Source of the DNA: Sclerodactyla briareus
Lineage: Eukaryota; Echinodermata; Holothuroidea; Dendrochirotida; Sclerodactylidae
Length of the DNA stretch: 64,000 nt
Assembly: GCA_026419785.1 (NCBI GenBank)
Contig: JAODTK010005796.1
Location: 124,001 to 188,000 of the forward strand
Direction of reading: 5' to 3'
Shown here: positions 49,041 to 59,950 of the stretch, in pieces
Position numbering within the stretch: position 1 is the first letter of the stretch
How the letters are laid out: every line of letters begins with the position of its first letter
Position numbers and translations under genes: made by a program
The notes under the pieces: model-generated
The model's database searches: none
The model's input: the letters and a program-made list of their open reading frames with translations, nothing else
What the model was told of the DNA's origin: nothing

Positions 49041-49404
49041 ACATCATACACTGCATATCTTTTATATATAGGACGATTTGAACAAGTTGTATCCACATAT
49101 TCAATTTGCTGGAGACCATGGGTAACCTATTCTTATCCCGGCGCTTCACTATATATACTTTAGCGAGTGTTAATAATGACATGCAGTGCGCCCCCCCCCC
49201 CCCTCTATATATACCACTGACTTCAGGAATATCGACAAAATAAGATTTGAAAGAGCGACAACCAATTAATTCAACACCCAACATCTGCGCCAGGAGGGCG
49301 GAGATTACTGACGGGTGGGTGGCGGGAGGGGAGCATAAGAACCGTGTCGCTAGCCCTACTCCTCCACCTTGACCAACCACAACATGTTTGGTCACTTGAT
49401 CTTA

Positions 49405-49419
49405 CTGGCGCCACCCCTG
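49405..49419 (-). repeat. Solo hAT-type terminus
   Basis: TGGCGCCACCCCTG is the reverse complement of CAGGGGTGGCGCCA, identical to the left end of the 44197 element. No partner or target duplication was found nearby, so this is a truncated or unmatched end. Confidence 0.4.
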
Positions 49420-49518
49420 TGCACCACGCCTATTTGTTTAGAATACTATATTCCAGATCTAGATTTAATCTAGGTTGTGCTCGTATGGGCACAAGGGTTT
49501 GGGATATTTTCTGATTTG

Positions 49519-49544
49519 AAATAAATAAATAACTAAATAAATAA

Positions 49545-49588
<44 letters not shown>

Positions 49589-49639
49589 AAATAAATAATA
49601 AATAAATAAATATGCCGGGAGGCAATATCGCCTCCGGCA
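49519..49639 (-). repeat. (TTTA)n tract with adjacent hairpin, LINE-tail-like
   Basis: A (TAAA)n microsatellite (49519-49612) directly abuts a stem: TGCCGGGAGGC (49613-49623), loop AATATC, GCCTCCGGCA (49630-49639), 10 bp with one bulge. On the minus strand this is stem-loop then (TTTA)n, the arrangement found at the 3' end of several LINE groups. No reverse-transcriptase coding sequence was recognised upstream on that strand. Confidence 0.6.
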
Positions 49640-49937
49640 TCGTCGAGAAATGGACGGTGTAGTTTGTATAATTTCACGGCCACGACGAAAAACCTCCCCA
49701 CGGTACATCGAAATTATTATTGCATCAACTTATAACAATGACGCGTTAAGTCATACGAAGGTCGTTGTCGCTTTTCGCCAATTGCTAGCAGACGATAATG
49801 GCTCTTTGAATTATTCCTTATCTGTCTGGACTTGAATCGTCTACTTAAAAATTTGATTCACTAATCCTGTATGGGTTATCTCTATGAAACTGATTGTAAC
49901 ATCACCTGGCCAAACCGTCACATACTAGCAAATCAAA

Positions 49938-49999
49938 CGAATGAACAACAAACAAACAAGCAAACAAACAAATAAAACAAACAAGCAAACAGAACCGTC
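49938..49999 (+). repeat. (CAAA)n microsatellite
   Basis: Imperfect AACAAACAAG/CAAACAAACAAAT repeats. Confidence 0.85.
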
Positions 50000-50089
50000 C
50001 TGAAAAACGACATAGCGAACAAACAAACGCCGCTATAGCCGAGTTAGAGCAATTCAGAAAGAACCCTATTATTGAGGATCTGGACTCAC

Positions 50090-50167
50090 ATTTAGCATGT
50101 TGCCCATTTGTGGGTTAACTCCAGCACCGACGAACAACAGGTCGATTCCTCCATATTTCTGAATAGT
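50090..50167 (-). CDS. SDR (DHRS4-like) exon, cofactor-region strand
   Basis: Acceptor GATTACACGCAG|ACT and donor AAT|GTGAGT bound 78 bp = 26 codons, phase 0, reading TIQKYGGIDLLFVGAGVNPQ then MGNMLN. In DHRS4-type reductases this is KFGGIDILVSNAAVNPFFGN; the NNAG/SNAAVNP motif here is VGAGVNP, so the usual Asn before the Ala is Gly. This is the most upstream exon found. The Rossmann glycine motif (TGxxxGxG) exon must lie at higher coordinates but was not recognised. Confidence 0.82.
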
Positions 50168-50310
50168 CTGCGTGTAATCAATAAAAACAAGATAAAATTC
50201 AAACAATTCCTGCATTATACGAGGTTTGACATATAATAGCCCATATAATTTATAGTTGTGAATTTGTTCATATGCAACAACAGGTATAACAAGCTGTAAT
50301 ATGCCATCAT

Positions 50311-51200
50311 ATCTATCGGTCCAGAAGGGCGGATGAGATTTATGCTAGTCAGTTTGCCATTTCACCTATATTACTGATGCTGGTTGCCATAGCAGCGATT
50401 GCTATGGTAACCATAGTGGTGGTTAGGAACTATCCACTGAGGGGTACCCATTGGTGGGGTACCCATGGGGCAGGGGTTGCCAGCAATATGGTGCACTCGC
50501 GAAGGTGTCCGTTTGTGTGTTCGCGCGCGTGCGCGTGTGTGTTTTGCGTATCCGTCAGATTTTTGATGGTTTTCGCAAATATCTCCATTTTGGAGTGGCT
50601 GAACGCCAGTAAAAGTTTGCACACGCCTGAATAGTCACAAAAAACACATATTTGCTCTCAGAATCAGGGAAACGAAAATATATCAACATTGTGAAATAAG
50701 GGGGCAAAAAACAAATTTTGGGGCAATTTCTAATTTCTACCAATTTTTCACTATTGCTCAAGATATTCGCTGATTCCGTTGGCCTGAATGATTTCACACT
50801 TTGTGTAGCAACGTGGAAGAGGAAAGGCACAAATTACAATTTTCCCATGCAATCAGCCAAAAATTATCCAAAATGTGGGTTTTAGGGGGGAAACAATGAG
50901 TTTTGGCCGAATTTGGGGAATTTTCGAAAATCCGTTCTGTTCTCAGTATATTTAGAGATTGGAAGGACTGAATTGTTCCAAATTTTCGAACATGGTAAAA
51001 AGGATCAACACAAAGGGTTTCTCAGCATTTATGCTGTCAATTCCCCGATATTTTCATTAAATATGATTTTTTTTTTGGGAGGGGGGAAGGCGTTTTAAGA
51101 CATATTTTGCAATTGGCGAAATACGAAAGAGTTAGCAGGGTCGATAGAAACGACTGACTGGATCCACATTTGCAACTCGGGGGATGCCCTCTTTTGTTAT
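50311..51200 (+). repeat. Dispersed repeat, copy B (~0.89 kb)
   Basis: Collinear copy of 37487-38375 in the same orientation, diverged by substitutions and small indels; it ends near TTTGCAACTCGGGG (about 51170-51184). It carries GGTTGCCATAGC...GCTATGGTAACC at 50382-50411 and a GTGTGT/CGCGCG tract. It lies upstream of, or within, the 5' part of the SDR gene. Confidence 0.85.
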
Positions 51201-52279
51201 CTCAGCGACACGAGCCGCAGACGGGAAGTTTTATCCTACATAACAGATATATAGTCCGATTGTGTATATAGCGGGAGCATAGCACAGTGTGTTCGGATGG
51301 CCCCAATACCTATCACGTCAGTCTTACCGAGCCAACGAGATGGCTACTTGTTACACGAATTGTGACGTGTTGCACACAAACCGCAAATCGCTTAAACAAG
51401 TTACCCAGTGATGACGGGATGGCAAGGGAACCATATGTAGAAAATGATGCATTTTCCTTGTAAAATAACTTCTTCCAGTTTCATGTATAGGACGCCTACG
51501 CCTACACACTTTAATAGAACTGCCATGGACTATTGCATATGAGTTATTGTATTGAATCCCGAACTTGCTCCACAGCTGATAGAAGAGACTTTGAAAAGAG
51601 AGCGAGGCCGCAGATTGCTGGTTCTTGATTCCAAAGATCTGAGGCGAGTTGTTGGATTGTAACTCAATGATGGAGTTACGTCAAGGAGATTGAACCATGT
51701 ACTCCTCGAGGGAGATGAGGTGATCATGAACTACAGGGCCTTCAGGGTGATGGTCAATCACACCCAGGCTTATTTTCAAGATTCCCAAGGAAAGCTGCGT
51801 CGGCCTTCAAAAAGGTCGCGTGAGCCAACGAAGGACTCGAAGGTAGCGCAGTGTAGGTGAACAACTGGGGGAGTCGTTTGAGGGGCTGGAGGCGTTATGG
51901 GGACCCTGATCAGGGATGGGCAAATTCAAAGCCTGCGCATCCTGGAGCGTCCGAGGAGACCACGGGGCAATTACTAGGAAACAAGTCGAAACCATCGAGA
52001 GGAGACGGGGCAGGACCAGACTCAGTGGATAAGACTCAGCTGCTGGGAGCTTCGGCGCACGCAATTAGAGCGCTTAAGGACGAGACTGTGAGGCAGAGTC
52101 CAGCGGCTCGTGGTGCGGTGCCAGCTGTCAAGGCAATGAAGGCAGGGTCTGACGGAGAATCCGATGTGAGTGCCCACGTTGGGCTGTGTATTTTGAGGAT
52201 TTTACATAAAAGGCTGAGACCCCAAGACTGGAAATTCGAGATGAATGTTGCAACACTAGTAGTGACCTTCCGGTGTCTG
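51201..52279. other. Unassigned stretch, probably LINE-derived in part
   Basis: Plus-strand frames from 51540 (NPELAPQLIEETLKRERGR and LLVLDSKDLRRVVGL) and from 51857 (141 codons) look protein-like, and they lead into the reverse-transcriptase fragment at 52280. I recognise no endonuclease or gag motif, so I do not assign them. Confidence 0.35.
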
Positions 52280-52590
52280 TGAAGTACCACTTCGAGGAAA
52301 CCCTCGAGGGCATTGGAGCAGTTGAAGGGCGGAAAGCTCCGAGTCTGTGGCATACATCCAGTGATGCTCTGGGCTGGTGGGCCAGGCTGCCCTCGTTTTG
52401 TGCAGGGCCTTAGTGCCTGTTTGAAGCATGGTGTCACCCAATTGACAGAAGAAGGGAACGTATCGTTCCAATCTGGAAAGGGAAGGGGTTACACTCTCTC
52501 AGTACCTGGCAAAGTCTTTTCTAGGATCTATCTGAACAGATCCGTTGTCAGCTGCTTGCGCATTCAGCGTCCAGTCGTTTGGTGAAATCT
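52280..52590 (+). mobile_element. LINE remnant: N-terminal reverse-transcriptase block
   Basis: With frame changes the plus strand reads ALEQLKGGK...VCGIHPVMLWAGGPG (family: LKxGKAPGxDGIxxEMLKxGG), then RIVPIWKGKG, then SVPGKVFSRIYLNR...QRPV (family: YRGITLLSVPGKVFARILLxR...EQSGF). These are the first motifs of a non-LTR reverse transcriptase. It is truncated before the catalytic YADD box. The clade is not assigned. Confidence 0.72.
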
Positions 52591-53384
52591 CGGACAGTGT
52601 TGCTGGGTCTGTCAGGTGTTGGGCGAAAACGTGGAACGGGGAAGTCACTAAGCTTGTCCTTCATTAAAGTGAACGAAAGGGATGATGGCTGTAGTTTATG
52701 CAATCAGCAAGTTCCTAGTCGTTGTAGTCAGTAGGCCTATGTATTCCCGAGACATTAGGGGATGAAAACGCCCGCACTCTTTGAAAATTGCAAGGGTATG
52801 GAATTTACACAACACTGGTAACTAGATAACACCTACCCGGTTGTGTAAGAAGTCACAAAACATTGTGTGAAGGTTGCGTACAGAATAAACGAATTGTGCA
52901 GATATACGCAATGATGGTGTAACTTCTTACACACACCGGAGTACGTTGCGAGTTAAACAAATTTTAAGAGTGTTGCCAATTCTGGCAGTTCGTGTAGAAA
53001 CAGAAAATGATAGGTTGGATGGCAACCACTGGTCATAGTTGATCGTGTTTTGGCGATTCCCCCTCTATTTGATTTCCGTTCAATTGGCCTGGTTTTTGAG
53101 AGGTATAGATAGATATCAGTCATATCGGAAAGCCCATTATGTTGCACCAAGATAGGGACGTGCGTTGTAGATAGTTATAGTTCATGCAGAGGACAGTTTC
53201 ACGGGGCACGCGAATGTGTGTCAGGGGATTCGCAAAGTAGAGAAATGGCATTCGGGAAAGATTTGCCACTGAATTTCCGGGACTAGTGACCCGTAAACCA
53301 TTCTTGCGCAGTGTGTGTAGTTTATGCCGTTTGTGCGAATGTTGCGTGCGTATAGCGTGCGGGATTGTCAGTCTGATTAACTAA
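52591..53384. other. Non-coding stretch with GTGTAA-type short repeats
   Basis: Between 52800 and 52945 short motifs such as TTACACAAC, GTGTAAGAAGTCAC and GTAACTTCTTACACAC form imperfect inverted repeats. No coding sequence recognised. Confidence 0.4.
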
Positions 53385-53475
53385 CAGCCTAGTAACCGAG
53401 TGGTTGGACACAATTGGAGAGGGTCGGCTTTTCACCCGGGAGACCGGGGTGCGATTCCCGGTATGGTCCACCAAA
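53385..53475 (+). mobile_element. tRNA-derived SINE head
   Basis: AGTAACCGAGTGGTTGGAC serves as A-box (Leu/Ser tRNA-like CCGAGTGGTT) and GGTGCGATTCC (53448-53458) as B-box, with a T-stem CCGGGG/CCCGG. There is no acceptor-stem partner, so it is not a tRNA gene. A body with AAGGGCACCTTGTTGCCTTCC follows, perhaps to about 53740. Confidence 0.6.
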
Positions 53476-53740
53476 GACTTAAAAAAGGGCACCTTGTTGC
53501 CTTCCGTGGGAGGAGCATGGACAAACGAGGGTAGGCAATTGCCAAGTTGCCGTCTGAGTGTGATTACCCCCAACCCCACATGCTAGAACCGCCCAAGAGC
53601 ATTGCCTCATCCGTGTACCTGGTGAAGGATTCGAGTGACATAAGGTGCAGGATCCATGTCTGCACCCTTGTTGGGCCTTGAATAGGAGGCGTATCCTCTG
53701 ATCGCAAAGCTTACCAATGACGACGCGATTTAAAAAGGTG

Positions 53741-54829
53741 CACAAGACGAATGTGGGGGATCTCGGGAAATAGTAGTGTTGTGGAGCAATTCGCGGGACA
53801 CACGGACTCTAATTATGCATATTTGCGAATATAAACCGCACATCATTGGGATGATTCGCATGGTCTCGCGTTATTTACTGGTCTCTCCAGCCAAAGTCGC
53901 CAATAGGTCGACCAAACTAACTGGGCGAACTTCGCTGCATGGGGGTTTCAACAAGATTCGCGGTTGACGAATCTTTCCTGTCGTTGGCGAGGGAGGATGA
54001 AGTCGCTATCGATTCACCACCCAGAATGCGGGAAATATCGCACACCCAAAGGGACCGCGTATAGGCTACTTTTTGCGACTCTCAAGAGAAAGGTTTCAAG
54101 ACGGATGCGGAACACCCGCGACAATTCTACGACTATTGGGAGAGGAAATTTGTCGCACGAGGTTTTTAAAACTGTTCAAGAAATTGCGCAAATCGATCGC
54201 GGGCCCTAGCTGCGACTCGTGCAGGATATTACATTACAGGAAAATTTATTAGCGCTTTTACAAACAGCGTTGTACTCAGCGGCGCTTTAACACGACAAAA
54301 CACAAAAACTACGAAACCATAAAGCAGTCCGTAAAACAGATGTATCTTCACACCCCCAGTTAGACTTGAACACATCAAAAACTTTGAGTGATCTTGGACC
54401 CTATCCGGACGCTTATTCCATTCACGAGGTACAGCTACTGAAAAATCCCGATCACCATAACATAAACATAGTTCTAGGAACATAACTAATGGTAAACCGA
54501 GGAAGATTTAACCCAACCTAGATGCCTAGGTTGTCTATTAACACATTTGAAACAGATACAGAACACCTAAAACAATGACCTGAACTTAAACGGGGAAGCC
54601 AATGCGATTCCTCAATTCTGGATTTATGCAATATACGTTTAGCTGCAAAGTTTTAAAACCCTCTGTATAATTTTTTACTAATACTGACCCTGGTAAACCA
54701 TATAACAAACACGGCAATAATCTAAATCGAACCTAGAATGTGCAGGCGGAAAAACCGCCGACGTGTAGCCTATATCCCCGCAGAAAGGCCTTGTTTGACC
54801 CTTCGGCCGTTTTCAAGGTAGCCATTTGC
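53741..54829. other. No recognised gene
   Basis: Open plus-strand frames at 53776-54209 (for example TLKRKVSRRMRNTRDN) are rich in CGCG-type codons, but I know no family for them and see no clear splice sites. Confidence 0.35.
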
Positions 54830-55270
54830 AAGTTATGTCACATTTGAACCTCTGTGACGTTGAAAAATGCCTAAAACCCCGGTTGTTAACGACCAACTGT
54901 AGTCACATTCTCCAAGTTTCGTTCAAATCCGACAAAGTTAGGAAAATCCTCGAATACAAACGCAATTTGAACCCTCCGGTGACCTTGACAATTACTACCG
55001 TCATGTTCTTTTCGAACCTACTTTTGTCCCACTCCACCAGTGGTTCGATGTACCACCTCAGACTAATAACTCGTGTGTTTGCGCAAACCTGACAAATTCT
55101 GACCTCCGGTGACCTTGAAACACCGTCATTTTTTCCGGGACCATTTTTTTGGTCCCCCCCCCAACAGTTATCTGTAATCAACCAACTCTGTTTTTTTCCG
55201 CGCTGGATCTCCAACCTTCAAAACATAGACGACAGCATGACGCCCCTTTCGCAACTCTCCGAGATTTTGC
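54830..55270 (-). repeat. Copy of the 6.8-kb repeat family, inverted, with DR4
   Basis: CCAAGTTTCGTTCAAATCCG and AGGAAAATCCTCG here are the reverse complement of the TTTGAACGAAACTTG and CGATTTTCC blocks at 6800-7220. The perfect TGACCT CCGG TGACCT (55100-55115) is a DR4 pair in the same relative place as the DR4 at 7003-7018. The open frames on both strands are by-products. Confidence 0.7.
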
Positions 55271-56700
55271 TAGGACGGACAGTGGTATGAGTTTCAGTTC
55301 GACGGAATAAAGCGTTAAAAAGAGTTATGCGCTAACGCCTAAAGTTTTCCAGGGCTGGGGAGCGGAGATGGCGCTACACCCCAAAACCATAATATTCCGA
55401 ATCCCGTGCAGTGTGGCGGGGATATATGACAATAGTGTCTTAGGATGCCCCTGTGAACGTGTTTGATCACATTTGGAAACTGTCTCTCTCGCGAAACGCG
55501 TTCGCGATTTGTCGCCAACTGTCGCAGCCTAGACGTGTGATGCTACATATAACGACGTTTCCTAACCTCGCGCCCTTCGACGAACTTTTGAGTAAAACAC
55601 CAAACGCTCATTTGTTCGACCGTCAATATGCGATTCTCGCGACGCGTTTGCGTGCGGCCGTGAAATCTCACGCTCTTCTGAACGTGGGTTTTGACCACAT
55701 GGAATCGTTCAAACTTACAAATTCGATTAGCTTTTTTCGCTCTTGCACTGTTTGGCTTGTGACAGACTGTCCCCGGCTACCTCCATTTCTTGTTCTCAGT
55801 CCCTTCACTGCCTCATCGACGTTATCCTGTTACGACTGGCTGATTGACTACTTTGGCCTCCTTCCTGAGCTAAAGCGTTCGGTCACTGCAAACCCAATCC
55901 TCGTGTGGGAACATACAACTTTGAAGCATAGAATACTTTGCAGTGGAATTCCATAACGCACCTAGTTCGGCTAACGCATGCATGTGTGTGTTTGTCTTGT
56001 GATCACTGCAGCCCTTCATCGTTCGTAGATACGGAAATTCGCATTCCGTCCGCAGTTCCGCACAAATTGCAACTGTGCCGTGGTCGAATTAGGTCTGTAG
56101 AGGAGATCTTTATTTGTTCCTACACGGGGCTCTGCAGTTCTGCTGCGACATATCCTTTTTGATGAAATATCTAAGGAACTTCAAAACATGAAAAATTAAA
56201 CAAATTAGGAACACTTATTAAATTTGCCGTGAGATAACGGACTGTCTGTCGAAGTACATAGTAGATTCAAATTGTTTCTGCGGCGATAAAGATCAGAAAG
56301 CGGTCAGCACTCACACCAAGCGATATTCCTATTATGCCACTGGTGGCGCGAATTTTAGCCCTAATAAAAGCGAGGAAATCGAACTATTCTGTCAACTAGT
56401 CATTTCAGTTAAGCACTGTTCAATAAGTGAGAAAAATACTCTAAAACAAGCTATTCTCAAGATTCCAGTTGGAAGTTGGCGTGTAGTGTCCCCGAGGACT
56501 AACAAAATAGGTGAACTTGCGATTCGTGTAAAGTTTTAATATTATAATATTTTGTAAGTATAGCGTGAACGGAATCCTAGGGAGGTTTTTTTAAATCTAT
56601 ATTCCTCACAATTAATGCACATTATTTTAGGGAATATTAGATCCATTATCTAATGGTAAAAAAATCCAACTTGTTCACCTTGAGTGCATGTATAACCCGA
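55271..56700. other. Unassigned stretch with one 167-codon open frame
   Basis: The plus-strand frame 55453-55956 (MNVFDHIWKLSLSRNAF at its start) is among the longest uninterrupted frames in the window. It has no motif I recognise, no visible acceptor/donor and no signal peptide. It may be chance, or a fragment of an unknown mobile-element protein. The rest is AT-rich with nothing recognised. Confidence 0.3.
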
Positions 56701-56725
56701 CAGATGCGAGGTGTTCTTGGGAATA

Positions 56726-56825
56726 TTGATTGGTCACAAATTTGTCGATCCAGCTATAAAAGTACCCACCGAGCCCTTCCCGAATCGATTTGTGTCCTGT
56801 ACTCCATCTAAGAAATCAAAATAAA
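56726..56825 (+). promoter_or_regulatory. Candidate compact promoter: ATTGG, TATAAAAG, then AATAAA
   Basis: ATTGATTGGTCAC (about 56727), CTATAAAAGT (about 56754) and AATAAACG (about 56821) follow each other within 100 bp. A TATA box and poly(A) signal so close together fits a short LTR or a repeat-borne promoter rather than a normal gene. No downstream ORF is recognised. Confidence 0.3.
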
Positions 56826-57236
56826 CGAAACGTTCAAAAAATTAAAGTTTCGCCGATATCGAAAGAAAAATATCGCTGAGTATTAGTAATAAAAGAATAA
56901 ATAATAGTGGGAAAAGTCTTAGAATTTTTGCAAAACAGTTAGTTGGCAACATGTTTCGAGAACTTTTCCGTTTTGAAAAATCTTATACGGAAATCATTTG
57001 GCAGTGATTTTGGAGTAGAGTATATCAATTTAGTCATTGATTTCTTCGAGCGTTGGAAAGAGTGGTGTGCGTTTGTTCTTCATTTGCCAATACATATTTT
57101 ACTACCCGCGAACTAGTCCTCTACTTGTTCTGCGTCGATTGATGCCATATAAATGATAACAGGCCATTGTAATGATTCCGTGCTAGAGACAGAAACCTTT
57201 CCCTCGCCATTGTCCTGATGCAAATGATGCAAGACA

Positions 57237-57632
57237 TTAGGCTGGGATTCCGAAGATGCGTATGCGGGTTCGATACGCATGTGAAAATTCGTCAATTTAC
57301 GTGAACAGAGCAGGGGCCAGTGTTGGATATATGGTCTTCTTTGTTTGAAAGAGTTGACAATGGGTCCACAGAGGCATTTAAATTACAGAGGCTAATGATA
57401 AATGAAGGCAAACCAACGAGATCGGGCGAAATAAGCGCATGGGCACCGCGAATGTATTCATAGAATATCTCCTTAAAAGCCAATTAACGGAAATATGCAT
57501 GGACTGTTGCAATTTTATTATTCTTCTCGCATAGACTTATCAGTGTTTTCTTCTGAAAACAAACGTTCGTTTTCGTAAAAGTGTTTTTATATGAATTATT
57601 CCATGCCCGGGACACGACATACGCATATTGGA
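57237..57632. mobile_element. MITE with TTAGGCTGGGATTCC end, copy 2
   Basis: The left end TTAGGCTGGGATTCC (57237-57251) equals the right inverted repeat of copy 1 at 47025. Shared interior blocks are TCAATTTACGTGAACAGAG, GGGCGAAATAAGCGCA, TAGAATATCTCCTTAAAAGC, TCTTCTCGCATA and AACGTTCGTTT. The right terminus is eroded (TACGCATATTGGAAG instead of the expected inverted repeat). Confidence 0.75.
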
Positions 57633-58307
57633 AGACAGTCTGATTCGGAATATTATTGTTCGAGTACGTACCCAGATGTAGTCTGCTGTACACAAGGCAA
57701 CTTTCCCCAAGAACCTTTTCCAGAAGGTCTGTCCGGATTAAAGGAGGTAGTCATTGGTATAGGCCCCTATACCTTGAAATAATCTTAAGAAACCACACAA
57801 AAAAAGGAAGGATCATGTCTTGTTTTTGCTCGTTGTTATCATGTCAGTGTAATCGATGAATACAGCGTACCCCCCCTCCACGTGCCCCCCCCCCTCCCTT
57901 GCGGTCACATGACTGAAACTGACATAAATTGAAGGGGACATATGCAGGCGGGACTTGGGAATGTTGAGACGATTGCATGGAAATGAGCTACATTAAGGTG
58001 AAAGAAGCTATTTGGGGTCATGCAGGAGTGGGGAAGGTATTTTTCCGCGATGGATGTTTTCAGAACAAATTGGCATAACACATTTTTGTGAAGTATATAC
58101 CGTTCGCGTTAGGTCCAAGAGAAGAGAGGTGCATACAATCGATCAGTTGATAATAAATCGTTCGATGCAGAACATGTTTTTCCTGAGCTATTCTATCCTG
58201 AGCTATTTTCTAAGAAAGAGAAAAGAGGGAAAAAAATAAAAAAATTAAAAAAATGGTATATTCAGGGTGGTGAAGGTGCACTATGGAGAACGATACTGTG
58301 AACTTTC
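57633..58307. other. No recognised gene
   Basis: C-runs at about 57871-57895 and an A-rich tract at 58215-58255; nothing else recognised. Confidence 0.4.
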
Positions 58308-58355
58308 ATCGGGGAAATTGGACCGTCAGTCGGGGAAATCCTGGCGCCGCCCCTG
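58308..58355 (-). repeat. hAT-type terminus, CAGGGGCGGCGCCAGGATTT
   Basis: Reading the minus strand from 58355: CAGGGGCGGCGCCAGGATTT, then two CCCCGA subterminal copies. The adjacent 8 bases on the right are TCTACGTG; no matching copy was seen upstream, so the element's other end is missing or too diverged. Confidence 0.5.
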
Positions 58356-59950
58356 TCTACGTGTTCATGTTTCCCATGGCATTTTTACCACCGAGGCACT
58401 AGTAAGGCTAAGGGGGTTGTTAAAACCCAAAATTACTTAAATGTAGGCCTATTGCGCCTGAATTTTACAAACCAATTGTCGATATCTGTACATCCTCGAG
58501 CAGTTCTGTGCGAAGAGGCTGCCAGCTCTTTGATTATATACACAGCCTATGTCAATCGTTTGTCATTTAGGTGTTGAGTCGAGATTCGACTGTATTCCCG
58601 GACTGGGTATACCCATACCCTATGGTCCCTCGCCAGGACAGTAAAATGTCCCCAATTTCAAATCGGTTCTTATGACACCCTGGCCTCTACGGTTTCTCGC
58701 AATTTACCCGTTTACGGCGAGTCAAAATGTAAATTTACCCGAAAGCGGTTGGATGCATGAATCGTGTCGGCTAACGCACAGTGAGAACAATCCACGGGTG
58801 CATTCTACGCATGCATTCGCTATACTCGTGATAAGTCAGGAATTAATCTCGTATACAGAACAGCGACATGCTGTTATCCGGAACAATTGGTATTTTGAGC
58901 AGTAAGGATCCTTACTTGGACTTTAAACCTGACGGCGATAAATATAGCTATAACGATATATAATGTGTTTACTGCAGAGAGTCAATAGTCTGGGATTGTG
59001 GAGTAGAGGGCCGTCGGTATATGGGTGAAAAAAAACGGACTTTTGGTTCACATAGAACTTTTGGTTTGAAAAATTACCCCAAATGAGTCACACTGCGATT
59101 AGTGGTGAATAGCAGTGACTTTCGAAGTTCATCACTCCAGTCAAAATTACTTATTCTACCGTATAGCTCTTAGCTTGAAAAGACGCGTACTATCGTCGTG
59201 AATAGTAGAAATGCGTAGTGACGGACTAGTAACCAGTACAAATCGGGAAACGGCGACAGGGTTCCTGGTGGGGGGCGGGGGGGGGGGGGGGGGTGGGGTA
59301 TCAAGAGCGGTGGTATTTTGGTTTGGGGTAGGAATTGGGGATAGTCCGAAGGGGAGGGAGTCCCCCCCCCACCCCGCCCCTCTTTGGAATTTGTTTGATG
59401 TTGGAACGTCCTTAGAAGCAAATTGGTGCTTTTATCAACGGAATCATTGGAACCAGTAACCTGTGGTAACAAGTTGCTAATTGGTAGTAACGTATTGCCT
59501 CAGTTGAGCCAATTCAGGTTACTATTAAATAAAATTATGCTCATGATGGTTTAATGTGTCCTTGGTCGGATGGACGGCAACAGTCTCCACTCACTCTACT
59601 CTTTACTATCAGTTTTATCTATTTATTAAGAAGAGTCATTTGGCAACTGAAAAGGAAGCTGAAGGCAAGTATGTAAAGATACGTCATCACTGCGATGGAC
59701 TGCGAATACGGAAACGTTCTGTAGTCAGTGATGGAAAGTCAGCGAATCATCGCCACCATACACACGTACGCACCATAAATATGGACGTTGTTTCTCTACA
59801 AATTGTCCCGTCACCAAATAAGCCGCGGCTAATTTTCGGGAACAGCAGATGCAAATAATATACAGTGGAAGCTGAATAATTCCCAGGCCTATATACCGCT
59901 CTGATTACGTGACCACAAACAGTCAAACACGACTATCACGAAGCAAACAC
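58356..59950. other. No recognised gene; G/C-run block at 59265-59390
   Basis: GGTGGGGGGCGGGG-type runs at 59268-59300 and CCCCCCCCCACCCCGCCCC at about 59361-59380 form a loose inverted pair around a 60-bp core, similar to the small hAT-like MITEs, but no target duplication was resolved. Confidence 0.4.

Noticed and set aside
50371..50622. 83-codon minus-strand frame
   Set aside because: By-product of dispersed repeat copy B.
51857..52282. 141-codon plus-strand frame
   Set aside because: No recognisable domain; it is immediately upstream of a LINE fragment and open frames also run on the opposite strand, so a gene call is not supported.
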